From the NCBI GenBank assembly GCA_944320485.1, contig CALUHQ010000050.1, forward strand, positions 1 to 64,000: DNA of 64,000 nucleotides. The letters are read 5' to 3'. The first letter of the stretch is position 1, and every line of letters starts with the position of its first letter. The notes below the pieces were generated by a model, which did not search any database, was not told the DNA's origin, and saw nothing but the letters and a program-made list of their open reading frames with translations. Both the position numbers and the translations under genes were made by a program. This stretch comes from Candidatus Methanomethylophilaceae archaeon. Its GTDB lineage: Archaea; Thermoplasmatota; Thermoplasmata; Methanomassiliicoccales; Methanomethylophilaceae. This document shows, one piece after another, positions 7,549-14,464 of the stretch.

Positions 7549-8334
7549 TCAGCGCCTCCCTTTGGTCTTGCCCTTGGACTTGGGCTTCGACCTGACGGAC
7601 TTCGATGCCGTCCCCTTACTGGGCGACCCGCATCTGGATCTCCTAGACTGGCTGACGAGGTTCGGCTCCCTCCCGTAGGTCTCCCTGACGTAGTGGGTGA
7701 GCGCTTCCCTCGCTTCGGACTCGACATAGTCCTCATCCCCGATGTAGCCGCCGACGCCGTCGACATAGTCGCCGTAGTCGTGGGAACCGTATCCACGGTC
7801 GATGATGACCTCGTCGGGCTGGGATTCGTCGTCGGTGTGGTCGTCGTAGACGGCATACCTGTAGGTCTCGCCTTCGGCCCATGCCCTGTACTCGCGGGCC
7901 TCGGCGTCGATCAACGCCTGCGCCTTAGCCCTCGAGGTTGAGTTGTCGTAGCTGTACTCCTTCACAATCTGGTCGTGTCCGGCGATGATGAATCCGCCGT
8001 CAACATAGGAGACCAAGGCGCCGTACTTCTTGACGTACTCACCGACATCGTGCTCGCGTTCGGTCCAGACCTCCTCGAGCATCCTGTCGACATCGAATCT
8101 CGCGTTGCAGAACTCCTCGAGGTCTTCGGGACCGATGGCGCCGTTGACGCTGTAGTTGCGGGTGTCGCATATCACCAGAGTCCCGAACTGGTCCCACATC
8201 TGGAACGGGTTCTCGACATCGCTGTCATAGCTGACGACAGCGCGGACCGTCTTGGATGCCACTTTCCTCTTCTTGGGGGTCTTTCTGGGCGACCCCCTCG
8301 CCTTAACGGGTTTGGACAGCGCATGACGTGTCAT
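7549..8334 (-). CDS. Phage-type protein with 'NPxxxWDxxGT' core and tails at both ends
   Basis: A 261-residue protein. The start is ATG 8334 after AAAGGAGGTGGCCGC, a strong ribosome site. A basic N-terminus (SKPVKARGSPRKTPKKRKV) precedes a core with ENPFQMWDQFGTLVICDTRN and later GGFIIAGHDQIVKEYS and EYRAWAEGETYRYAVYDD. These resemble a common uncharacterised phage and plasmid protein in which NPxxWDNLGTM is followed by a strand and a Y-x-x-G-x-x-Y-x-Y segment. Acidic TDDESQPDEV follows. The tail begins near GTASKSVRSKP and ends KTKGRR. Function unknown. The start overlaps the stop of the 30-residue gene at 8331-8423. Confidence 0.8.
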   Translation of the reverse strand: MTRHALSKPVKARGSPRKTPKKRKVASKTVRAVVSYDSDVENPFQMWDQFGTLVICDTRNYSVNGAIGPEDLEEFCNARFDVDRMLEEVWTEREHDVGEYVKKYGALVSYVDGGFIIAGHDQIVKEYSYDNSTSRAKAQALIDAEAREYRAWAEGETYRYAVYDDHTDDESQPDEVIIDRGYGSHDYGDYVDGVGGYIGDEDYVESEAREALTHYVRETYGREPNLVSQSRRSRCGSPSKGTASKSVRSKPKSKGKTKGRR

Positions 8335-8423
8335 GCGGCCACCTCCTTTGCGTGCCACCCGATGCCGTGGCACTGGCATGATCCGAAACAGAAAGCGATA
8401 AGGGATGTGAGGGGGCGCGTCAT
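8331..8423 (-). CDS. 30-residue Cys/His-rich small gene filling the 8335-8419 gap
   Basis: This short frame starts at ATG 8423, which overlaps the TGA of 8420-9043 as ATGA. It ends at TGA 8331-8333, which overlaps the ATG of 7549-8334 in the same way. The upstream junction GGGGGCGAGGAGATGAC is the ribosome site used elsewhere in the cluster. The product MTRPLTSLIAFCFGSCQCHG... has three Cys and two His within residues 12-24, so metal binding is possible. Perfect double overlap argues it is translated. It could instead be a leader that only couples its neighbours. Confidence 0.55.
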   Translation of the reverse strand: MTRPLTSLIAFCFGSCQCHGIGWHAKEVAA

Positions 8424-9043
8424 CTCCTCGCCCCCTTGGTCTTCGGCTTGGCCTTGGGCTTGGTGCTGTTGGACACGAACCTGCCCTTGGAGTCGCGCTT
8501 CCTGGATCCAGAGGTCCTGGGCTTGGCGGGAGCCTTCCCGATCCTCCTCCCCTTGGATCCCACGGACTTCGACGCGGACCCCGCCTTGGCGGACCTCTTT
8601 CCGGAGATGCGCGAACGTAGGCTCCAGCTATCGTCGTCCTCGTCATCATCATAGTCGTCATCATCGTCGTAGGAGTGCAGGCCGGTGATGACAAGCTCCT
8701 CCCTTCCGCCGTCGAACGGGAACCTCGAGGGCGCCCAATCGTTCAGGGCGTCCCGGACCTCGTCCTCCGCCTCGTCCTCGGAATCGGCGTACACGACCAT
8801 CCCGTAGAGGGAGATCCTGACGTCCCCCGTCATGAGGGGGACGCCGCGGGAGTTCTCCGACCCGGGGACGATCCTGGCGCCCGTCATCGAGGCATTGGTG
8901 GATTCGGCATCGAGGGGGACGTAGTCGTCGAAGAGCTCCGACTCGGCGATCTCGTAGACGACGTCGTCGGCCTCGTCCTCGTTCCTCGCCCTGACCTTGG
9001 CGCCGTGGATGATGAAGCTCGCATCTGCGATCCATTCAGCCAT
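8420..9043 (-). CDS. Internally duplicated protein with poly-Asp stretch and basic tail
   Basis: A 207-residue protein. Two similar units are visible: SFIIHGAKVRARNEDEADDV (about 9-28) and ISLYGMVVYADSEDEAEDEV (about 76-95), each a strand-helix with the pattern V-x-A-x-x-E-D-E-A. A run of Asp (YDDDDDYDDDEDDDS, about 124-138) is followed directly by a long basic tail of about 65 residues with GSASKSVGSKGRR, KRDSKGRFVS and a terminal TKGARR. The abrupt acid-to-base switch suggests self-association or binding to nucleic acid plus a basic partner. Function unknown. R-D-S-K-G-R-F is a short motif often seen in phage structural proteins. Confidence 0.8.
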   Translation of the reverse strand: MAEWIADASFIIHGAKVRARNEDEADDVVYEIAESELFDDYVPLDAESTNASMTGARIVPGSENSRGVPLMTGDVRISLYGMVVYADSEDEAEDEVRDALNDWAPSRFPFDGGREELVITGLHSYDDDDDYDDDEDDDSWSLRSRISGKRSAKAGSASKSVGSKGRRIGKAPAKPRTSGSRKRDSKGRFVSNSTKPKAKPKTKGARR

Positions 9044-9044
9044 G

Positions 9045-9380
9045 TCAGCGCCTCCCTTTGGTCTTGGCGGGTTCCCCGTACCACTCCTCTATCTGAAGCC
9101 ATGCGATCCTGCCGTCCCTAAGATCCACGCGTCCTGTGTTGCCCATCAGCATGAGGACGGAGTTGACGGCGTTGCACTCCCTCTGGTTCTGGGGGGCGTA
9201 TCTGAAGCTGTAACCCGCCCTGTCGTCCCTGAAGATGATCCTGCGTCCAGACCAGAGGGTTATCCCCCCGTCCTCGTCGCGGACGATGGCGAAGTCGCCC
9301 GATTTCCTCTTGACTCTGGGAATGAGGCTGGCATCCGAGAACAGGTTGGTTATCTCGGATGTGGGATGGGAGATTATCAT
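9045..9380 (-). CDS. Small cluster protein ending AKTKGRR
   Basis: A 111-residue protein, mostly predicted beta structure: SGDFAIVRDEDGGITLWSGR and VDLRDGRIAWLQIEEWYGE. The repeated D-G-x-I-x-L/W pattern recalls the DGSIxW strands of 5962-6807 and 13394-13990, though over a short span. The basic tail is reduced to AKTKGRR. Start ATG 9380 overlaps the stop of 9377-9976 as ATGA; the stop sits in GGGAGGCGCTGACATG, which starts the next gene. Function unknown. Confidence 0.7.
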   Translation of the reverse strand: MIISHPTSEITNLFSDASLIPRVKRKSGDFAIVRDEDGGITLWSGRRIIFRDDRAGYSFRYAPQNQRECNAVNSVLMLMGNTGRVDLRDGRIAWLQIEEWYGEPAKTKGRR

Positions 9381-9976
9381 CTCCTCGCCCCCTTGGACTT
9401 GGCCTTGGGCTTCGTGGTCTTCGGTTTAGCCTTGGTCCTGGTGGACTTGGAGGCGGGCTTGCCAGCCGTCTTCCCCTTGGTCTTCCCTCCGGACGACGCC
9501 CTCTTGGACGGGGACGACGTCAGGGGTATCCTCTCGATGCCGTAGTAGCCGAGGGATTCGGGGTCGTTCTCCTCGATCAGATAGTCGATCTCGTTATCGA
9601 CCACGTCCTCGAAGAACCAAGACGAGAACTGGTTGTACCTCAGCCAATCCTCGAACGGGTAGGCCTCGTCGACGAACCACAGTTCGAGGTCCCTGAGTCC
9701 GACCACCCTTCCGTCGGGCAGCCTGTACTTCGAATTCCACTTCGATCCGGAGATGTACCTGACGCCGAACTGGTCCAGAAGGTAGCCGGGATCCTCGATG
9801 ATGCGCTCGATCTCGGAGTTGTACTCGTTACGGTACCACTCGCCGCGGTAGAGCTCGTCCCTCGAGATCCTGTTGACGAAGTCGTCTGATGCCCTGAGCT
9901 TGGTGAAGATGGCGAACTCGTCCTCGTGGGGGATTACCTCCCCGTCGGGGAACTGCCATGCGTACTTCGACGGCAT
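9377..9976 (-). CDS. Tailed acidic protein
   Basis: A 199-residue protein. Residues 1-145 are acidic and aromatic (HEDEFAIFTKLRASDDFVNR, EYNSEIERIIEDPGYLLDQF, FSSWFFEDVVDNEIDYLIEE). The last 50 residues are a basic tail with SKSTRTKAKPKTTKPKAKSK and terminal GARR. Residue 72 onward (FGVRYISGSKWNSKYRLPDG) may be a beta hairpin. The strong charge split is typical of the cluster. Start ATG 9976 follows TGAC with an upstream GGGGGAGGCGC ribosome site inside the previous gene. Function unknown. Confidence 0.75.
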   Translation of the reverse strand: MPSKYAWQFPDGEVIPHEDEFAIFTKLRASDDFVNRISRDELYRGEWYRNEYNSEIERIIEDPGYLLDQFGVRYISGSKWNSKYRLPDGRVVGLRDLELWFVDEAYPFEDWLRYNQFSSWFFEDVVDNEIDYLIEENDPESLGYYGIERIPLTSSPSKRASSGGKTKGKTAGKPASKSTRTKAKPKTTKPKAKSKGARR

Positions 9977-9977
9977 G

Positions 9978-10304
9978 TCAGCGCCTCCCCCTGGTCTTGG
10001 GTCTCTTGTCCGCGGGCCTCTTGGCAGGGGCCTTGGCGGCCGTCGCGGACGTGATGCCCATCGCCTCGGCGAATCCCTCGGGATCGGCCTGCGCCATCCT
10101 CTTGTAGAATGCGTGGGCCTCGTCGAAGTAGGCCTCCTTGTTGTAGGCGTAGAGGACCCCCGCGGCGGTGTTCCTGACGTTGAAGTCCGCCTCGAACATG
10201 TCCAGCAACGGGTTGGCCTTCCCGGAGCTGAGCAGGTAGTCGATGGCCTCGTCCGTGTTCAGTGTGACGGATCCGACCTTCCACTGCTTGGTGCGTGCGG
10301 GCAT
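9978..10304 (-). CDS. Small tailed protein, unknown
   Basis: A 108-residue protein from ATG 10304, placed by the GGGGGAGGTGCTGAC ribosome site and stop of the upstream gene. It opens KQWKVGSVTLNTDEAIDYLL and is then largely helical (NTAAGVLYAYNKEAYFDEAH). The short tail KAPAKRPADKRPKTRGRR lacks a clear S-x-S-x-R motif but keeps the Lys/Pro/Ala composition and the RGRR end. Function unknown. Confidence 0.7.
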   Translation of the reverse strand: MPARTKQWKVGSVTLNTDEAIDYLLSSGKANPLLDMFEADFNVRNTAAGVLYAYNKEAYFDEAHAFYKRMAQADPEGFAEAMGITSATAAKAPAKRPADKRPKTRGRR

Positions 10305-10305
10305 G

Positions 10306-10821
10306 TCAGCACCTCCCCCTGGTCTGGGTTTTGGGCTTCGCCTTCGGCTTGGACTTGGCGACAGCCTTCCCCTTGGTCTTCGATCTGGTGGAGTTCGAGG
10401 ATGTCCTGCCCTTGGACGACTGTCTGGCGCGCTCGACGGGTGTCGGGGGGCGCCTGGGTCTGGGCTTGTTGTTCCTGAAATACTCCCTCCTCTCGCCGAA
10501 CTGACGGTCGAAGAGCCCTTTGATGTCCTCATCCGTGACGGGGGTGATGCCGATGGGCTCGAGATAGATCACGTCGCCGTCCCCATCGGAGAGCACCTGA
10601 TAGAACCACTCGCGGGCGCATCTCGCGAAGTCGTCCTCCGACCACTCGCGGAAGACCCTCGAGGGTCTGTAGGAGTTACGCATGATGTGGGGCTCCTCAA
10701 CGTAGTCGTCGATGTAGTCCGCGTAGGCGTTCTCGTATTCGGTGGAGGATGTAGCCATGTAGACCTCCTCTGCATCGCCGAGCCTCCTGTCGCCGTTCCT
10801 GTCGTAGTAGGCGTACATCAT
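10306..10821 (-). CDS. Tailed protein with EF-like acidic opening
   Basis: A 171-residue protein. The N-terminus MMYAYYDRNGDRRLGDAEEV resembles a calcium-type D-x-N-G-D loop, but a single loop is weak evidence. TEYENAYADYIDDYVEEP and EWSEDDFARCAREWFYQVLS suggest helices. GDGDVIYLEPIGITPVTDED follows. The stretch PTPVERARQSSKGRT recurs as LTPVERARTGGG in 11257-11766, so even linkers are shared. The tail has SSNSTRSKTKGK and ends RGRC. Its stop lies in GGTGCTGACATG. Function unknown. Confidence 0.75.
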   Translation of the reverse strand: MMYAYYDRNGDRRLGDAEEVYMATSSTEYENAYADYIDDYVEEPHIMRNSYRPSRVFREWSEDDFARCAREWFYQVLSDGDGDVIYLEPIGITPVTDEDIKGLFDRQFGERREYFRNNKPRPRRPPTPVERARQSSKGRTSSNSTRSKTKGKAVAKSKPKAKPKTQTRGRC

Positions 10822-11252
10822 CCTTTCACCCCCCTGCGGGATGCGGATGTCGCCTTGGGCTTCCCCTTCGGGGCCGCTTTCTTGGCCTTGGCCTTGGCCT
10901 TCACCTTGCCGGTGACCGCCCTCCCCTTGTCGCGGACTCCTGCCATGGCGGAACGGACGGACTCTGAGTCGTCGTAATCGGGAAGCTCCTTGAAACCGAG
11001 GTCTTCCAGCGTGGGGTAGATGCCGCCGCGGTCCTCAAGGATCTCGTAGATGCAGTCCTCGTGGCAGGATTCGAAGTCCCCCATGGCCTCAAGGATCTCG
11101 GTCGGTGTGATCTCGAAGTCCTCGACCCTGAGCGGGCTGAAGTTGTCGTCCAGCCAGTTGCTGAACTCGCCGGCCGTGAACTCCCTCTCCACGTACTCGA
11201 AAAGATCGTCGCCGTCGATGACCCCGCCGTACGGCGTTCTGTATCTCGTCAC
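10818..11252 (-). CDS. Tailed protein of the 5474/13987/58935 domain family
   Basis: A 144-residue protein starting at GTG 11252 behind GGAGGTGATCCC. Residues 1-75 (TPYGGVIDGDDLFEYVEREF, then EFSNWLDDNFSPLRVEDFEI, and ILEAMG) follow the pattern of 13987-14463 and 58935-59231: P-[DY]-G opening, acidic helix, strand, then I-L-x-x-x-D. The tail starts at SESVRSAMAGVRDKGR, nearly the same as in 13987 and 14465. It ends SASRRGVKG rather than KGRR. Related domains occur in uncharacterised phage proteins; function unknown. Confidence 0.7.
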   Translation of the reverse strand: MTRYRTPYGGVIDGDDLFEYVEREFTAGEFSNWLDDNFSPLRVEDFEITPTEILEAMGDFESCHEDCIYEILEDRGGIYPTLEDLGFKELPDYDDSESVRSAMAGVRDKGRAVTGKVKAKAKAKKAAPKGKPKATSASRRGVKG

Positions 11253-11256
11253 GGGA

Positions 11257-11766
11257 TCACCTCCTCCCCGACCCGGCGCGTGCAGGTGATTTCCCCCTGA
11301 CGGCCTTCGACTTCGGCTTGGACTTGGCCTTAGTCTTGGAGACGGACCTTATGGAAGCGGACCTTCCGCCGCCGGTCCTTGCGCGCTCGACGGGTGTGAG
11401 GGGCCTCCCCCCGGGACGTGTCCCCGTCCCCTTCGAGAACGAGGCGTAGTTGGAGTCGGTCAGGCACCTTGCGTCCTCGCGCGCGACTTCGCCGTTCATG
11501 TAGGCGTCCATGCCCATGTCCGCGAGGACGAAGAATGCGTACAGCCAGTAATCATCGAGGGGGGCGCCGACGGCGTCGTAGCCGTTCTCCATAAGGATCC
11601 CGACCGCGTCGCCGAGGGTGTTCTCCATGATCTCGGCCACCTGACCCTTGGTCGCTCCGGCGGAGACCGCCTGCTGGAACCTCTCGGTGAACTCGTCGAT
11701 GTTGTACGTGATGAGGATCCTCCCAACCACGGAGAGGTAGGGTGAGCTCGTGTCCAGTTCGGTCAT
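11257..11766 (-). CDS. Tailed helical protein
   Basis: A 169-residue protein from ATG 11766 (MTELDTSSPYLSVVGRIL), the ATGA junction of the upstream gene. Residues 18-110 are helical: FTERFQQAVSAGATKGQVAE, IMENTLGDAVGILMENGYDA and FFVLADMGMDAYMNGEVARE. The order (helix, T-K-G, acidic helix, N-x-x-D-A-V) parallels 14465-14992 (GRTKGETRGAVMEEIENIVN), so a distant relation is possible. The tail begins GRSASIRSVSKTKAK and ends RAGSGRR, with LTPVERART shared with 10306-10821. Function unknown. Confidence 0.7.
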   Translation of the reverse strand: MTELDTSSPYLSVVGRILITYNIDEFTERFQQAVSAGATKGQVAEIMENTLGDAVGILMENGYDAVGAPLDDYWLYAFFVLADMGMDAYMNGEVAREDARCLTDSNYASFSKGTGTRPGGRPLTPVERARTGGGRSASIRSVSKTKAKSKPKSKAVRGKSPARAGSGRR

Positions 11767-12512
11767 CTCCTCACCCCCTTGGAGGGTCTGACCTTGCCCT
11801 TGGGCTTGGATTTCGGAGCTGCCTTGGACCTGCGGGAGTCCGAGGATGTCTTCGCGGGGGCCTTCCTGGGCTTGGCCTTCGGAACGGTCTTGGGCTTGGC
11901 CTTCGGCTTGGAGCGCACGGACCTCGATTCGGGAACACCGCACTCTTCGTAGATCTCGTCGGCATCGGTCCCGTCCTCGAGCATCGAGACGATGTCGTAG
12001 AACCCGTCCCCTCCGCCAGGATAGATGCGCTTCCCGACCTTCGCGTGGTGGGCCTCGGAGACGAACCTGACGAAGTCCTTCCATGTCCCGTCCTCGTCGT
12101 ATCCGAACCAGCCGCCGTCGATCTCTCCCGAGTCGTCGTATATGGCGTAGTACACCGCGCCGACCAAGGCGAAATCCTCGTCGGAGAACTCCGTGGACTC
12201 ATCGGCCATGAGGAATGTGCCGTCGTCCATCTCGTAGATCCCCGTCCAGGGTTCTTTCCAGAGCGTCCCGGCCCTCGGGGTCTGCTTGGGGAAGACGTTC
12301 TTCCCTCCCGAGGTCCATCCGTTCCTACCGTCGGTCCATCCGTCGTGGGAGAGCTCCCATGTCTGGCCGTTGGGTCCCGTCACGGTCCCCTCGGGGATCA
12401 TCAGCTCCCTCCCCAGCCTGTCCGCGGCCTTGCGCCTGGCATCGTCCGCGTCCTTGGCTGTGAAGGCCTCCTCGGCACCGTCGTAGCCGTAGGTGAGTGT
12501 GTACCTCGGCAT
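11763..12512 (-). CDS. Tailed protein with AKDADDARRKAADRL module
   Basis: A 249-residue protein from ATG 12512. Residues 1-33 (PRYTLTYGYDGAEEAFTAKD then ADDARRKAADRLGR) match the strand-helix unit of 5274-5576 and 8420-9043. A Gly/Trp-rich middle follows (GQTWELSHDGWTDGRNGWTS). A domain with GIYEMDDGTFLMADEST and GGWFGYDEDGTWKDF comes next. ESRSVRSKPKAKPK marks the tail, which contains RKAPAKTSSDSRRSK and ends SKGVRR. The stop overlaps the next start (ATGA). Function unknown. Confidence 0.75.
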   Translation of the reverse strand: MPRYTLTYGYDGAEEAFTAKDADDARRKAADRLGRELMIPEGTVTGPNGQTWELSHDGWTDGRNGWTSGGKNVFPKQTPRAGTLWKEPWTGIYEMDDGTFLMADESTEFSDEDFALVGAVYYAIYDDSGEIDGGWFGYDEDGTWKDFVRFVSEAHHAKVGKRIYPGGGDGFYDIVSMLEDGTDADEIYEECGVPESRSVRSKPKAKPKTVPKAKPRKAPAKTSSDSRRSKAAPKSKPKGKVRPSKGVRR

Positions 12513-12514
12513 GG

Positions 12515-12952
12515 TCAGCGCCTCCTCTTGGAAGGGGATGTCTTCGGTTTGGCCGCCTTGGGCTTCACCGCTTTCCTCTGACACGTGGTCCTTGAGTTCG
12601 GCCTCCTGGCGGACCCTCCCCTGACGGAACGGGACCCCCTGGGAGATCTGTCGACACGGCGTATGATGAAGGCCGTGGTTGCGATCCAGTATCCCCTGTC
12701 GACGTAGGTACACTGATCCACCCAACTGTCGTCACCGAAGACGCGGTTGAACTCGTCCTCCGTGGCGAACGGATAGTGGGAGCCTTTGGACAGCCTGTAG
12801 TCCAGTACCATTTCCAGAGCATCGGACTCGCTGCGTGCCTTGACACGGTACTTCTCAGGGTTGTAGATGTTGGAGGCGATCTCGACGTCGAACGCGGTGT
12901 CGCTGTACCCGTCGTTCAGGTAGATGGTGTCGCCACGGCGTGTGACTGCCAT
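12515..12952 (-). CDS. Tailed protein, A-x-S-E-S-D-A-L-type module
   Basis: A 145-residue protein from ATG 12952 after GGAGGTGCTGAC. The N-terminal domain includes VTRRGDTIYLNDGYSDTAF and YRVKARSESDALEMVLDYRL, the latter matching the V-x-A-x-x-x-D-A strand-helix of neighbouring genes. The middle has VDQCTYVDRGYWIATTAFII. SPRGSRSVRGGSARR opens the basic tail, which ends SPSKRRR. Function unknown. Confidence 0.7.
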   Translation of the reverse strand: MAVTRRGDTIYLNDGYSDTAFDVEIASNIYNPEKYRVKARSESDALEMVLDYRLSKGSHYPFATEDEFNRVFGDDSWVDQCTYVDRGYWIATTAFIIRRVDRSPRGSRSVRGGSARRPNSRTTCQRKAVKPKAAKPKTSPSKRRR

Positions 12953-12953
12953 G

Positions 12954-13397
12954 TCAGCACCTCCCCTTCTTGGTCGAGTTCTTGGGCTTGGCTGACCTCG
13001 CGGACTTCGACATGGGTGCGATCTTGGATTTGGACTTGCAGGTTGCGGGTACCCTCTTCTTAGAGGTCGAACCCGACCTCGATCTGGTGGAGGCGGATCC
13101 ATGCTCTGCAATGTACGCCCTGACGATCCTCTCGGCATCCTCTCCGACCGAACCGTCATAGTCCATCGATAGCTTGCCCTCGTAGGCAAGGGAATAGGCA
13201 ATCGGCTCGTACACCTCCAAGCTGTTGAGGACATCCCAAACCACATCGGTGATGTAGCCCTCAACCTTTGAAGCGGCGAGACTGACATTCTGAGACGTTC
13301 TGACTGCCTCGGCAACGATCTCCTCGAAGGTCTCCTCATCCGACTGGATGACACTGGCCACGATGTTGCTCTCGGCGATGTCCGAGTAGTCGGTCAT
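12954..13397 (-). CDS. Tailed helical protein
   Basis: A 147-residue protein. Residues 1-98 are helical and acidic (SNIVASVIQSDEETFEEIVA, VSLAASKVEGYITDVVWDVL). EHGSASTRSRSGSTSKKR opens a Lys/Ser tail ending STKKGRC. DNA ahead of the next gene reads GGGGAGGTGCTGACATG, so the C-terminal codons double as its ribosome site. Function unknown; helical content could mean a small packing or DNA-binding protein. Confidence 0.7.
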   Translation of the reverse strand: MTDYSDIAESNIVASVIQSDEETFEEIVAEAVRTSQNVSLAASKVEGYITDVVWDVLNSLEVYEPIAYSLAYEGKLSMDYDGSVGEDAERIVRAYIAEHGSASTRSRSGSTSKKRVPATCKSKSKIAPMSKSARSAKPKNSTKKGRC

Positions 13398-13990
13398 CTC
13401 CTCACCCCCTTGGTCTTCGGCTTGGTAGACTTGGACTTCGATGCAGACTTGGACCTGCAGGAGTTCGAAGAGGTCTTCGCGGGTGCCTTCTTCGCCGGGG
13501 GCTTCCTACTCCTGCCAGCACCGGGGTTCATGGCGGAGTAGATCGAGCCCAGCCACTCGCGGCACTTCTTCTGGACGTCCACCGGGTAGTAGTCGTTCGC
13601 TTCGGGATCGTAATTGTCCCATGCGATGGAGCCGTCGGCCAACAGATACACTCCGATGACGTTGTCGTCGTCGGGGTTCAGCAGCTCTAGGGCGCCCACT
13701 GCATCAGGGAAGAATATCTTCCCTGCGTCAGGGGTGTATCCGATGATGGCCCACTGACCGTCCGAGGAGACCCACTGGATTGGCGACGTCTGGCGTGTGC
13801 GGATGTTCTCTATATCAATGTTCTCGGTCCAACTGTAGAGGGTACCGCATCTGCGGCATTTGCACTCCATGCGCTGCCTCCCAGGAGTGCCCACGACGTA
13901 CGCCACGGAATTGCCCGAGAGCTGCCTATCGCATTCGGGGCAATCGACGTACCCTTCGGGGAAGTACCCGAGATCCTTGGCGCGGGTCAT
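13394..13990 (-). CDS. Zinc-ribbon tailed protein, paralogue of 5962-6807
   Basis: A 198-residue protein. Four Cys pairs or parts are seen near the start (DCPECDR, then ECKCRRCGTLYSW), a zinc ribbon. The following domain has IQWVSSDGQWAIIGYTPDAG, DAVGALELLNPDDDN and LLADGSIAWDNYD, each with a counterpart in 5962-6807. It lacks the second helical module of that paralogue. The tail KKAPAKTSSNSCRSKSASKS ends TKGVRR. A 45-bp stretch coding part of the tail is identical to one in 13987-14463. Function unknown. Confidence 0.75.
   Translation of the reverse strand: MTRAKDLGYFPEGYVDCPECDRQLSGNSVAYVVGTPGRQRMECKCRRCGTLYSWTENIDIENIRTRQTSPIQWVSSDGQWAIIGYTPDAGKIFFPDAVGALELLNPDDDNVIGVYLLADGSIAWDNYDPEANDYYPVDVQKKCREWLGSIYSAMNPGAGRSRKPPAKKAPAKTSSNSCRSKSASKSKSTKPKTKGVRR
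13448..13492. repeat. 45-bp tail-coding direct repeat, copy 1
   Basis: These 45 bases are identical to 14041-14085. Both encode, on the minus strand, the KKAPAKTSSNSCRSK part of a C-terminal tail. A near-identical third copy lies at about 14527-14570 and a more diverged one near 11823-11867. Such blocks could let homologous recombination swap the N-terminal domains. Confidence 0.75.
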
Positions 13991-14463
13991 CTCCTCGCCC
14001 CCTTGGTCTTCGGCTTGGTGGACTTCGATTTGGGTGCGGTCTTGGACCTGCAGGAGTTCGAAGAGGTCTTCGCGGGTGCCTTCTTGGGCTTGGCCTTGGA
14101 GACGGCCTGCTTGGTCTTGGCGGCCCCTCTCTTGGCGACATCCTTGCCCTTGTTGTAGGCCCCGGCCATAGCGGAGCGGACGGAATCGGAGTCGTAGTCG
14201 TCCTCATCATCGTCAACCTCCTCGAATCCAAGCGACTCGGGGTCTCTGGCGTAGTAGTCAAGAGACTCGGAGTATCCCATTCTGAATGCTACGGGATCGA
14301 CTGCCCTCAGTGCAAGTCCCGTCTCGTAGGCGTGTCCGGCGATGACGACATCGCCGTAGCTCTCGTTCAGGTCGTTCTCGTAGTCCTCCTCGGAATAATA
14401 CTCGTAGATGACATCGGAATCGACATCGTCGAACTCCTTGCCGTCGGGTGCTATCCATGCCAT
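13987..14463 (-). CDS. Tailed protein of the 5474/10818/58935 domain family
   Basis: A 158-residue protein from ATG 14463 after GAGGTGCTGAC. Residues 1-72 (AWIAPDGKEFDDVDSDVIYE, then EEDYENDLNESYGDVVIAGH, and VDPVAFRMGYSESLDYY) align with 58935-59231 along most of its length. Comparable domains are frequent in uncharacterised phage proteins. An acidic linker (EEVDDDEDDYDSDSVRSAMA) holds the S-V-R-S motif and leads to a long tail AYNKGKDVAKRGAAKTKQAV ending TKGARR. Tail and domain are joined as if by cassette exchange. Function unknown. Confidence 0.75.
   Translation of the reverse strand: MAWIAPDGKEFDDVDSDVIYEYYSEEDYENDLNESYGDVVIAGHAYETGLALRAVDPVAFRMGYSESLDYYARDPESLGFEEVDDDEDDYDSDSVRSAMAGAYNKGKDVAKRGAAKTKQAVSKAKPKKAPAKTSSNSCRSKTAPKSKSTKPKTKGARR
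14041..14085. repeat. 45-bp tail-coding direct repeat, copy 2
   Basis: Identical in sequence and orientation to 13448-13492, 593 bp away in the neighbouring gene. The identity extends through synonymous positions, which argues for recent duplication or gene conversion and not only protein-level selection. Confidence 0.75.
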
Positions 14464-14464
14464 G

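Noticed and set aside
10306-10821. EF-hand in the 10306 protein
   Set aside because: Only one D-x-N-G-D-like loop at the extreme N-terminus, without flanking helices.
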